This document shows, piece after piece, positions 1 to 7,987 of a stretch of 64,000 nucleotides of DNA. Below the pieces are notes generated by a model. The model made no database searches and was not told the DNA's origin. It saw nothing but the letters and a program-made list of their open reading frames with translations. Location of the stretch: contig CP051152.1 in the NCBI GenBank assembly GCA_003970805.2, positions 1,054,001 to 1,118,000 on the forward strand, read 5' to 3'. A program made the translations under genes and the position numbers. Every line of letters begins with the position of its first letter. Position 1 is the first letter of the stretch. The stretch is from Undibacterium piscinae. GTDB taxonomy: Bacteria > Pseudomonadota > Gammaproteobacteria > Burkholderiales > Burkholderiaceae_D.

Positions 1-1506
1 AAAACCCTGCTGCAGTCTTGCGGCGTACCTGTGCCTGAAGGCAGTCTGGTAAAAAGTGCCGAAGAGGCATGGGAAGAAGCTCAGGATATCGGCTTACCGG
101 TAGTCGTCAAACCTTACGATGGCAATCACGGTCGCGGTGTTTCATTGAATCTGATGACAGAAGCCGATGTGGTCGCAGCCTATCATCTGGCCGCCCGTAA
201 AGGTGACAGTAAAAGCGTGATCGTAGAGCGCTTTGTCACCGGCAATGAACATCGCCTGCTCGTGGTCGGCAAACATGTGGTTGCCGCGGCCAAAGGAGAA
301 GCGCTTTGGGTGATCGGCAATGGCAAATCAAATATCATTGAACTAGTTGACGACCAGATCAACACGGATCCGCGGCGCGGCATCAATGAAGACTCGCCGT
401 TAAACGCGATCGCTCCGCAGCACGGTGCAGAACACATTCTGGAATTGGAACGCCAGGGTTTAACCGCCTATTCGATTCCTCTGGACGGCCAAAAGGTTTT
501 AATTCAGCCGAATGGCAATGTCGCATTTGACGTCACCGACGAAGTCCACCCGGAAGTGGCGCGCGCTGCGGCTCTGGCTGCGCGCATCGTCGGACTCGAC
601 ATAGCCGGCGTAGACTTGGTCGCCGACGACATCTCCCGTCCGCTCGAAGAGCAACGTGGCGCAATCATCGAAGTCAATGCCAGCCCTGGCTTACTCGCTC
701 ACTTAAAACCCGCTGAAGGCAAGGCACGCCCTATCGGTACGGCGATTATCGCCAATCTTTTTGCAGCAGAAGAAAGCGGTCGCATCCCCATCGTTGGTGT
801 TGCCGGCAGCCAAGGCACTAGTCTGATCGCCCGCCTGATTGCTTGCATTATCAGTGTCAGTGGCAAGCATACTGGTGTGGCATGTCGCCAGGGCCTGTTT
901 CTCGACAATCGGCATGTAGTCAAAACTGATTGCGTCAACTGGGATGCCGGGCAACGCCTGCTACTAAACCGTTCGGTGCAGACAGCGGTATTTGAAACCA
1001 ATGCGCGCATGATATTGACCGATGGTTTGGCATACGATAAGTGTGAAGTCGGCGTCGTCACTGACATGGCCAGCAGCACTGATCTGGGTGAATTCTATGT
1101 CAGCGAACCAGATCAGATGTTCAAGATTTTGCGCACGCAAATCGATGTCGTATTACCTCATGGCGTAGCGGTACTCAATGCAGCAATTCCACAAGTGGTT
1201 GAAATGGCGGAGTTATGCGATGGCAAAGTGATTTTTTACGGACTTGACGCTAAGCTTGATGCGATCGTCGCACATCGCAGCAAAGGTGAGCGCGCCGTGT
1301 TTTTGCAGGATAACAGCATCATCCTGGCAAATGGCGCGGAAGAAATCGCATTGATGACATTATCATCACTCAAGCCAAGCAAAGCGGAACAGCCGGAAAG
1401 TATTATGGCAGCGGTAGCTGCCGCCTGGGCAATCGGCATCTCGCCGGAATTAATAGGTGCGGGATTGAGAACCTTCGAATCCACGCCCAAAAAGACGAAC
1501 TATTAA
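1..1506 (+). CDS. Cyanophycin synthetase-like protein, degenerate paralogue, 5' partial
   Basis: The reading frame is open from base 1, so the N-terminus lies outside the window; the GTG at 31 is an internal valine, because the preceding codons align with the same region of the next gene. The visible part covers most of the ATP-grasp domain (VVVKPYDGNHGRGV) and a Mur-ligase-like domain. Compared with the complete CphA immediately downstream, the Mur P-loop GTNGKTT is replaced by GSQGTSL, so the lysine and threonines that bind ATP are lost. The protein also ends just after the Mur central domain, lacking the C-terminal domain (about 120 residues). Family knowledge: CphA polymerises Asp and Arg into cyanophycin, using the ATP-grasp and Mur halves for the two additions, and many betaproteobacteria carry a second CphA' copy. 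A partner or regulatory role, or a one-sided activity, is inference. A decaying duplicate is the alternative. Confidence 0.85.
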   Translation, partial: KTLLQSCGVPVPEGSLVKSAEEAWEEAQDIGLPVVVKPYDGNHGRGVSLNLMTEADVVAAYHLAARKGDSKSVIVERFVTGNEHRLLVVGKHVVAAAKGEALWVIGNGKSNIIELVDDQINTDPRRGINEDSPLNAIAPQHGAEHILELERQGLTAYSIPLDGQKVLIQPNGNVAFDVTDEVHPEVARAAALAARIVGLDIAGVDLVADDISRPLEEQRGAIIEVNASPGLLAHLKPAEGKARPIGTAIIANLFAAEESGRIPIVGVAGSQGTSLIARLIACIISVSGKHTGVACRQGLFLDNRHVVKTDCVNWDAGQRLLLNRSVQTAVFETNARMILTDGLAYDKCEVGVVTDMASSTDLGEFYVSEPDQMFKILRTQIDVVLPHGVAVLNAAIPQVVEMAELCDGKVIFYGLDAKLDAIVAHRSKGERAVFLQDNSIILANGAEEIALMTLSSLKPSKAEQPESIMAAVAAAWAIGISPELIGAGLRTFESTPKKTNY

Positions 1507-1517
1507 TTCAACCAGGG

Positions 1518-1578
1518 AAGACGCAAAATATAAAAAAACCTATGCGAAGAACGCATAAATGGTTTTGATTTGCGTCTT
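1518..1578 (+). promoter_or_regulatory. Nested hairpin between the two cyanophycin synthetase genes
   Basis: A 10-bp outer stem (1518-1527 with 1569-1578) encloses a second stem (1535-1546 with 1552-1566, one 3-nt bulge) around the loop AAGAA. It sits 11 bases after the stop of the first gene and 49 bases before the ATG of cphA. There is no clean T-tract directly after either stem, so it could be a weak terminator, a processing site or an attenuator setting the ratio of the two proteins. Confidence 0.55.
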
Positions 1579-1627
1579 TCCTCGTACACTTTTTTGGCGC
1601 CAACGCCAGCTGATAGGATAAAGGTTT

Positions 1628-4198
1628 ATGGAAGTATCACGTATACGGGCACTGCGCGGCCCAAATCTCTGGAGCCACCATACTGCGATCGAAGCGATCG
1701 TGAGTTGTACGCCAGCGGAATGTTCAATCGCCGACTTGCCCGACCTTGAAGTTCGCCTGCGCGCCCGCTTTCCAGAAATCGGCCCGCTGCAAACTACCGG
1801 TCACGATGAAGCCATCTCTATGGCGCATGTACTGGAATTGGCGGCACTTGGCCTGCAAGCGCAAGCCGGTTGCCCGGTCACGTTTAGCCGCACTACCCAA
1901 ACGCTGGAAACCGGCATTTTCCAGGTCGTCGCCGAATACTCTGAGGAAGCGGTAGGTCGCCTTGCCCTGGAACTGGCGGAAGCTTTATGCCTGTCTGCAT
2001 TACAAGACACTCCGTTTGACCTGATCGACGCCCTGGCACAATTACGCGATCTGGATGAAGATGTCCGGCTCGGCCCTTCCACCGGTTCTATCGTGCAAGC
2101 CGCCGTCGCCCGCAACATCCCTTACCGCCGTCTCACCAATGGTAGCCTGGTCTTGTTTGGCTGGGGTAGCCGCCAGAGAAAAATCCAGGCGGCTGAAATG
2201 GATGGCACCAGCGCCATTGCAGAAGCGATCGCACAAGACAAGGAACTTACCAAACGTCTGCTTGATGCCGCCGGTGTGCCTGTGCCACTAGGACGCACCG
2301 CGGTCGACATCGACGATGCATGGGCAATTGCCTGTGAAATCGGCTTGCCGGTAGTGGTTAAACCTAAGGATGGCAATCAGGGCAAAGGCGTGACAGTCAA
2401 CGTCACCACCCGCGAACAGCTCAATGCAGGCTATATCGCCGCCTCCGAATTCCGCGATGATATTTTGGTAGAACGCTACCTGCCGGGCAATGATTTCCGT
2501 TTGCTGGTAATTGGCGACAAGCTGGTTGCGGCAGCGCGCCGCGATCCACCGCAAGTAGTCGGCGATGGCACGCACTCGGTGCGCGAATTGGTAGAGCAAG
2601 TCAACAAAGATCCGCGGCGCGGTACCGGTCATGCCACTTCGCTGACCAAGATACGATTTGATGACATCGCATTGGCAAGCCTGGCCAAACAAGGCTATCT
2701 GGCAGACACCGTGCCGCCAAAAGGCAAACGCGTGATTTTGCGTAATAACGCCAACTTATCTACCGGCGGTTCCGCCACCGATGTCACTGATGACGTCCAC
2801 CCCGACATCGCTGCCAGCGCAGTCGCTGCCGCTCAGATGATAGGCCTGGACATTTGTGGCGTCGATTTGGTATGTGACAGCGTACTCAAACCAATCGAAG
2901 ACCAAAATGGCGGCATCGTTGAAGTTAACGCTGCACCGGGCCTGCGCATGCATCTGTCGCCTTCCTTTGGCAAAGGCAGACCGGTTGGTGAAGCGATCGT
3001 CTCGGCGATGTTTGCCGATGGCGATGACGGACGGATTCCTGTCGTAGCCGTCACTGGCACTAACGGCAAAACGACTACGGTACGTTTGATTGCCCATCTG
3101 CTGACGGCAAGCGGTCTGCGCACCGGCATGACCAATACTGACGGCGTATACATTGAAGGTCGTCGTATCGACACCGGCGATTGCAGCGGTCCGCGCAGCG
3201 CACGCAATGTCTTGCTACACCCTGATGTGGATGCCGCGGTGTTTGAAACCGCACGTGGCGGAGTCTTACGCGAAGGTCTGGCGTTTGACCGTTGCCAGGT
3301 CGCCGTCATCACCAACATAGGCTCAGGTGATCATCTCGGTCTTAACTACATCACCACCGTTGAAGATCTGGCAGTACTTAAGCGCGTCATCGTGCAAAAC
3401 GTTGCCGAAAATGGAGTTGCCGTATTAAATGCAGCCGATCCTATCATAGCTGGCATGGCCAATAATTGTACAGGTACCGTCACCTTCTTTGCCGCAGATA
3501 GTAACAATCCGGTATTGGCCAGACATAAGGCACAAGGCAATCGTGTAGTGTTCGTCGACGGTGGGCATCTGGTCGCATTTGAAGGCAAAGACATACAAAG
3601 AATCGCCTTGTCCGAAATCCCGATCACGCGCAATGGCGCCATTGGCTTCCAGGTTGAAAACGTCATGGCTTCGGTTGCGGCAGCCTGGGGCGTGGGAATT
3701 GACTGGAATGCGATCCACAAAGGTCTCAAATCATTTGCCAACGAAAGCGATAATGCACCCGGGCGCTTTAATGTATTCAACTATCGCGGCGCCACCCTGA
3801 TCGCCGATTACGGCCATAATCCGGACGCCATTCTGGCACTGGTGCAAGCGGTAGAAAGCATGCCAGCCAAACGCCGCTCGGTCGTCATCAGTGGCGCCGG
3901 CGATAGGCGCGATCAGGATATCCGCCAGCAAACCGAGATTCTCGGCAACGCCTTTGACGAGGTTGTGTTGTATCAGGATCAATGCCAACGTGGCCGCGCC
4001 GATGGCGAGGTAGTCGCATTGCTCAGGACTGGCCTGGCCAATGCCAGTCGCACTAAGGACATCAAGGAAATCAACGGTGAATTTCTAGCCATAGATACCG
4101 CCTTGGCAAGCCTGTCTGAAGGAGATTTATGCCTGATTTTGATCGATCAGGTAGAAGAAGCGCTGGCACACATAGCCAAACGCATCGCGGAGGGCTAA
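1628..4198 (+). CDS. cphA: Cyanophycin synthetase
   Basis: A complete 856-residue CphA. It makes multi-L-arginyl-poly-L-aspartate, a cytoplasmic nitrogen and carbon reserve, by alternately adding Asp to the backbone and Arg to the side chain. The N-terminus MEVSRIRALRGPNLWS is the family signature. The ATP-grasp domain contains VVVKPKDGNQGKGV near residues 240-255. The Mur-ligase half has an intact P-loop GTNGKTT at residues 477-483, followed by the Mur central and C-terminal domains (YGHNPDA and SGAGDRRDQD motifs). The ATG at 1628 is preceded by a weak AGGATAAAGG ribosome site. It follows a degenerate paralogue on the same strand, separated by a long hairpin, so the two are probably co-transcribed. 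No cyanophycinase is seen in the window. Confidence 0.97.
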   Translation: MEVSRIRALRGPNLWSHHTAIEAIVSCTPAECSIADLPDLEVRLRARFPEIGPLQTTGHDEAISMAHVLELAALGLQAQAGCPVTFSRTTQTLETGIFQVVAEYSEEAVGRLALELAEALCLSALQDTPFDLIDALAQLRDLDEDVRLGPSTGSIVQAAVARNIPYRRLTNGSLVLFGWGSRQRKIQAAEMDGTSAIAEAIAQDKELTKRLLDAAGVPVPLGRTAVDIDDAWAIACEIGLPVVVKPKDGNQGKGVTVNVTTREQLNAGYIAASEFRDDILVERYLPGNDFRLLVIGDKLVAAARRDPPQVVGDGTHSVRELVEQVNKDPRRGTGHATSLTKIRFDDIALASLAKQGYLADTVPPKGKRVILRNNANLSTGGSATDVTDDVHPDIAASAVAAAQMIGLDICGVDLVCDSVLKPIEDQNGGIVEVNAAPGLRMHLSPSFGKGRPVGEAIVSAMFADGDDGRIPVVAVTGTNGKTTTVRLIAHLLTASGLRTGMTNTDGVYIEGRRIDTGDCSGPRSARNVLLHPDVDAAVFETARGGVLREGLAFDRCQVAVITNIGSGDHLGLNYITTVEDLAVLKRVIVQNVAENGVAVLNAADPIIAGMANNCTGTVTFFAADSNNPVLARHKAQGNRVVFVDGGHLVAFEGKDIQRIALSEIPITRNGAIGFQVENVMASVAAAWGVGIDWNAIHKGLKSFANESDNAPGRFNVFNYRGATLIADYGHNPDAILALVQAVESMPAKRRSVVISGAGDRRDQDIRQQTEILGNAFDEVVLYQDQCQRGRADGEVVALLRTGLANASRTKDIKEINGEFLAIDTALASLSEGDLCLILIDQVEEALAHIAKRIAEG

Positions 4199-4476
4199 GC
4201 TGATACCTGGAATTCCAGACCGATTGCTGCAAACCTATGACCAGTTCACACCTAAAAGGTGCAGAGTTGGTCGTAAGCCAAAGCAACTACCAGGTGTTGA
4301 TCTTTATCGTTCTCCATGGCGTGATCTTACCGTAGATTGATCAGCCGCCACTTACTTCAAACGTAGGCTGAGCAGATAATCTCTACAAGCCGGAGAAAAA
4401 TCCGGATCAGCCCACAGTCCACAAGTCAATTTAATCATGCCAAGACCGATAAAGCCATGCCGGAGCGGATTTACCC

Positions 4477-4893
4477 ATGTCACTTATTACAGAAATTGCT
4501 GCAGCCGCCAGCCCTCGCGCCCTCGCCCATTTTGAAGCCATGCTGGAATTTGAAACCGATTGCTGGGACGTCAACGACGCCATCAGCTCAGGTACACAAG
4601 ATTTCGTTTTATTTGACGTCAGAAGCGCCGAGAAATTTGCGCAAGGCCATGTGCCCGGTGCAGTGCACCTGCCGCGCGGAAAAATGATCGCATCAAAATT
4701 GGCGAAGTACTCCGCAGATACTCTCTTCGTGACCTATTGCGCCGGTCCGCATTGCAATGGCGCAGCGCGTGCCGCCATCGTATTGGCGCGCCAAGGGCGA
4801 CCGGTAAAAACCATGCCGGGCGGAATTACAGGATGGATAGACGAGGGTTTCGCATTAGACGGCACTGACATTTTCCAAGCAGTCCTTGCATAG
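4477..4893 (+). CDS. Rhodanese-like sulfurtransferase, single domain
   Basis: 138 residues with one rhodanese domain. The CH2A-like motif VLFDVRSAEKFAQGHVPGAV lies near residues 48-67, and the active loop YCAGPHCNGA has Cys88 as the likely persulfide-carrying nucleophile and a second cysteine at 93. No signal peptide is visible, so it is probably cytoplasmic. The family moves sulfane sulfur to acceptors such as cyanide or thiols; the specific partner cannot be read from the sequence. A GGAG at 4461-4464 supports the start. It is a single gene, followed by a bidirectional terminator that it shares with the convergent small secreted protein. Confidence 0.9.
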   Translation: MSLITEIAAAASPRALAHFEAMLEFETDCWDVNDAISSGTQDFVLFDVRSAEKFAQGHVPGAVHLPRGKMIASKLAKYSADTLFVTYCAGPHCNGAARAAIVLARQGRPVKTMPGGITGWIDEGFALDGTDIFQAVLA

Positions 4894-4966
4894 AGTTACG
4901 TCATCACAACTAAGTAACGCAGCCAATAAAACGGCTGGGCTTCAAAAAGCACAAACGACAGACGAA

Positions 4967-4992
4967 AAAAAAGCAGGAATACCTGCTTTTTT
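4967..4992. terminator. Bidirectional intrinsic terminator
   Basis: Stem GCAGG (4973-4977) with CCTGC (4982-4986) around the loop AATA, flanked by A6 on the left and T6 on the right, so it terminates on both strands. It lies between the convergent rhodanese gene and the small secreted protein gene. Confidence 0.85.
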
Positions 4993-5009
4993 CAATTGCG
5001 CATAAGAAC

Positions 5010-5231
5010 TTACTTGGAAGCTTCCGCAGCGGATGCAGATGCCTCTTTCTTATGTTTTGATTTTTTCTTCTCGGGTGTTGATGCCGCCATAGAGGCAGCG
5101 GCAGGCTCGGATGCGGACGCCATAGAAGCAGCGGATGCCTTGGCCGAGGCTGCTGGTGCAGGCGAATGGGAAGCTGCGAATGCGGAAATCGCGAACAAGC
5201 TGGCAACTAAAGCAGTAATTATTTTTTTCAT
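5010..5231 (-). CDS. Small secreted Ala/Ser-rich protein
   Basis: 73 residues. The first roughly 20 (MKKIITALVASLFAISAFA, then AS) form a clear Sec signal peptide with an Ala-X-Ala-type cleavage site. The mature part is low-complexity Ala/Ser/Pro with a central Lys-rich stretch (PEKKKSKHKKEA). I recognise no family; such short periplasmic proteins are common in Oxalobacteraceae and of unknown role. The signal peptide, the terminator directly downstream and the upstream 10-bp repeats argue that the gene is real and expressed. Confidence 0.75.
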   Translation of the reverse strand: MKKIITALVASLFAISAFAASHSPAPAASAKASAASMASASEPAAASMAASTPEKKKSKHKKEASASAAEASK

Positions 5232-5246
5232 TTTCGTACCCCTGTA

Positions 5247-5276
5247 ATTTGAACTGATTTGAACTTATTTGAACTG
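5247..5276 (-). repeat. Three tandem 10-bp repeats in the leader of the small secreted protein
   Basis: The unit ATTTGAACTK occurs three times with a 10-bp period, starting 16 bases upstream of the start codon at 5231. The period equals about one helical turn, which would suit a DNA-binding protein. A 5'-UTR role is equally possible. Confidence 0.6.
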
Positions 5277-5509
5277 TTAAACAAAACGATTTTGATTCAC
5301 ATGAATCTGTATCCTTAACGGAGGCAGACTAAGGATGGTTGACCAGATCCCAGCTAAGAGTAGGAAATTTTCTTTGAACAAGCAATGTTCCTTTTTTTAA
5401 TGCTGTTCAATTACTACACTTTTAGACAATTAACGTGTTACCTTGACTATTATTTTCCATGTTCAACTATTGATGACGTGCACTCGACTTTTCGTCCATT
5501 TAGACTTCC

Positions 5510-6733
5510 ATGAGATCATTCCCCCCTCAAGCTGATCATCCTTTCATCAAACTGTACTCAAGCGGCTTGATTGCCCTGAGTCTGATACTTTGCTGGGCGC
5601 CACCAGTTTGCGCCACCGCATACACCCCGGCATCAGATTTAAGCGTCTTAGAACGACTGCCTTTCAAACCGAATGACCCGCTTGCGCGCGAATTATCGAC
5701 TTTACGAACAGCCTTAAGAAAGCAGCCAGACAATCTGATCGTAGCCGTTGAATTAGCGCGCCGCTATTATGAAATGGTTGGAGAACAAGGCGACCCACGT
5801 TATTTGGGATATGCACAGGCTGCGCTCACGCCTTGGTGGAATATGCCAGACGCGCCAATCGAAGTTCAAGTGTTACGCGCTGGTCTGGCGCAGTTTCGCC
5901 ACGACTTCCCTGCAGCGATTACTTATCTAGGCAAGGTTTTAGAACGTGACCCGCAGCACCAGCAAGCACGCATCTTGCGCGCCATCATACAAATCGTACA
6001 GGCTCGCTACGATTTAGCCAGAGACGATTGTCAGTTTTTAAAAACTGACAGCAAAGATCTGATAGGCATAGGCTGTCTAGCGATGGTCGATGGTTTAACA
6101 GGAAAAGCGGGGCCAGCGTATGCGACTCTACAATTAGCCTTGATACACACAAAAATACTCAGCAGCGAGCACAAACTATGGGTACTGACCCGATTAGCCG
6201 AATTGAGCCTACGGCTAGGAAAAATTGAAACTAGCGAGCGCCACTTCCAGCAAGCGCTAACACTTGGTGTGGCTGATACCTTTTTACTCGCGGCCTACGC
6301 TGATTTTTTGTTAGATCAAAAACGTCCAGCCGAAGTCGTGACGCTATTAAAAGACAAGACCCGCTCCGATACCTTGCTATTGCGACTGGCATTTGCTGAG
6401 CGCGACTTGCAGCTAAGCAACGCTACAGAACGAGAAGCGACGCTCGCTGCGCGTTATCTGGCAGCCCAATTGCGTGGCGATACCGTACATCAACAAGAAG
6501 AAGCCAGGTTTGCCTTGCGAGTTCAAGCCGATCCAGTTAAGGCCTTAGCACTCGCCAAAGAAAACTGGAAAGTGCAACGAGAACCGCGCGACGCTCGCAT
6601 CTTCCTAGAAGCAGCGCTGGCATCAAAAAATTCAAACGCGGCAATTGCAGTATTAGACTGGCTGGAAAGTAGTCACATTGAAGATCCTTATTTGCGTAGT
6701 TTAGAACGCCAAGTGAAGGTCGCGCAAAAATGA
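5510..6733 (+). CDS. Secreted tetratricopeptide-repeat protein
   Basis: 407 residues. An N-terminal hydrophobic segment (LIALSLILCWAPPVCATA, ending near residue 37) looks like a signal peptide, so the protein is probably periplasmic. The remainder is alpha-helical with several degenerate TPR units, for example FPAAITYLGKVLERDPQHQQARILRA and the later KIETSERHFQQALTLGVADTF. TPRs mediate protein-protein contacts. Its stop overlaps the next start by four bases (ATGA), so it is translationally coupled to the HupE/UreJ-like membrane protein and the two probably act together. No enzymatic motif was seen. Confidence 0.8.
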   Translation: MRSFPPQADHPFIKLYSSGLIALSLILCWAPPVCATAYTPASDLSVLERLPFKPNDPLARELSTLRTALRKQPDNLIVAVELARRYYEMVGEQGDPRYLGYAQAALTPWWNMPDAPIEVQVLRAGLAQFRHDFPAAITYLGKVLERDPQHQQARILRAIIQIVQARYDLARDDCQFLKTDSKDLIGIGCLAMVDGLTGKAGPAYATLQLALIHTKILSSEHKLWVLTRLAELSLRLGKIETSERHFQQALTLGVADTFLLAAYADFLLDQKRPAEVVTLLKDKTRSDTLLLRLAFAERDLQLSNATEREATLAARYLAAQLRGDTVHQQEEARFALRVQADPVKALALAKENWKVQREPRDARIFLEAALASKNSNAAIAVLDWLESSHIEDPYLRSLERQVKVAQK

Positions 6734-7854
6734 GGCGCCTATTCATTTTTTTCTTAGGTATGTTTTTCGCATTCAGCGCCGCCGCTCACAAACCCAGCGA
6801 CAGCTATCTAAGCCTCAGCATCAAGGATCAACAGATTGATGGGCGCTGGGATATCGCCTTGCGCGACTTGGATTTTGCGCTAGGTCTTGATGCCAACGCG
6901 GACGCCGAAATCACCTGGGGAGAATTGCGCGCAAAACATGCCGAAATCAGCGCCTATGCCTTGGCGCGTTTGCAATTATCCACACAAGGAAAAATCTGTT
7001 CTACCCAAGTGATACAACATTTGGTGGATGATCATACCGATGGTGCCTATGCCGTACTGCGCTTTAAGGCGGTATGTAGCGCACCACTGGATACACTGCA
7101 ACTGCACTACCAATTATTTTTCGATCTTGATCCTCAGCACAAAGGTCTACTGCGCTTAAATTGTCAAGAGCAAGTCAATACCGCCATTTTCAGTCCCGAA
7201 AAAGCTCGGCAAGATTTCAATTTAAAGCAAGTGAGCAAGTTCACGCAATTTCTCGATTACGCGCGTGAAGGGGTTTGGCATATCTGGATAGGCTTTGATC
7301 ACATCTTATTTTTACTCGCCCTCTTATTGCCTGCCGTGGTGGTCCGCCAAGAAAAGAAATGGCTGGCGGTAAGTGCTTTCCAACCGGCTTTCTGGTCGGT
7401 ACTCAAAATTGTTACGGCATTTACCCTAGCCCACTCTATCACCTTGACATTGGCAACGCTGGGCTTGATTAGCCTGCCTTCACGCTGGGTAGAAGCGATC
7501 ATCGCTGCTTCCGTGGTAGTGGCGGCCTTGAATAATATTTATCCGCTCTTTCGAGAGCGACGCTGGCTCATGGCTTTCGTTTTTGGTCTGATTCATGGCT
7601 TTGGTTTTGCCAGCGTATTGAGCGATTTAGGCTTGCCGCAGAGCACGCTGGGCTTGGCACTACTGGGTTTTAATCTTGGTGTGGAACTCGGCCAACTGGC
7701 GATAGTCGGGATTTTTCTGCCTAGCGCTTTTAGCCTGCGCCATACATGGTTTTATCGACGCTTTATTTTACTAGGCGGCTCGATCTCGATTGCCCTACTA
7801 GCCATGATCTGGTTGATCGAACGCGCCTTCGATATAAAACTTTTAGGCTTTTAA
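6730..7854 (+). CDS. HupE/UreJ_2-family membrane protein with an EF-hand-like loop
   Basis: 374 residues. A signal peptide (MRRLFIFFLGMFFAFSAAA) is followed by a periplasmic domain of about 170 residues and then about seven membrane helices. The membrane half carries the family's His-containing motifs: GFDHILFLLALLLP, LAHSITLTLATLG and LIHGFGFASVL. The periplasmic domain contains a textbook EF-hand loop at residues 54-65 (D54, N56, D58, E60, I61, T62, E65). The HupE/UreJ superfamily is linked to metal uptake for hydrogenase and urease, but no such enzyme is nearby, so the substrate is unknown. It is coupled to the upstream TPR protein by an ATGA overlap. Confidence 0.85.
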   Translation: MRRLFIFFLGMFFAFSAAAHKPSDSYLSLSIKDQQIDGRWDIALRDLDFALGLDANADAEITWGELRAKHAEISAYALARLQLSTQGKICSTQVIQHLVDDHTDGAYAVLRFKAVCSAPLDTLQLHYQLFFDLDPQHKGLLRLNCQEQVNTAIFSPEKARQDFNLKQVSKFTQFLDYAREGVWHIWIGFDHILFLLALLLPAVVVRQEKKWLAVSAFQPAFWSVLKIVTAFTLAHSITLTLATLGLISLPSRWVEAIIAASVVVAALNNIYPLFRERRWLMAFVFGLIHGFGFASVLSDLGLPQSTLGLALLGFNLGVELGQLAIVGIFLPSAFSLRHTWFYRRFILLGGSISIALLAMIWLIERAFDIKLLGF

Positions 7855-7987
7855 ACTCACGATCACTTCGCCGCGCTATGCCTAGATCCCAAAATATGCC
7901 CCAAATAAGCCCAAATAAACCAGATGCGAGCAGCTTGCCAAGCTAAATGCTGTCTTCCAACTATCTCAAAGCTAATTCAAAACGAAT

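Noticed and set aside
4199..4476. Short open frames after cphA, including one with a hydrophobic segment near 4236
   Set aside because: Ends after about 30 codons with no conserved motif; too weak to call a gene or a remnant.
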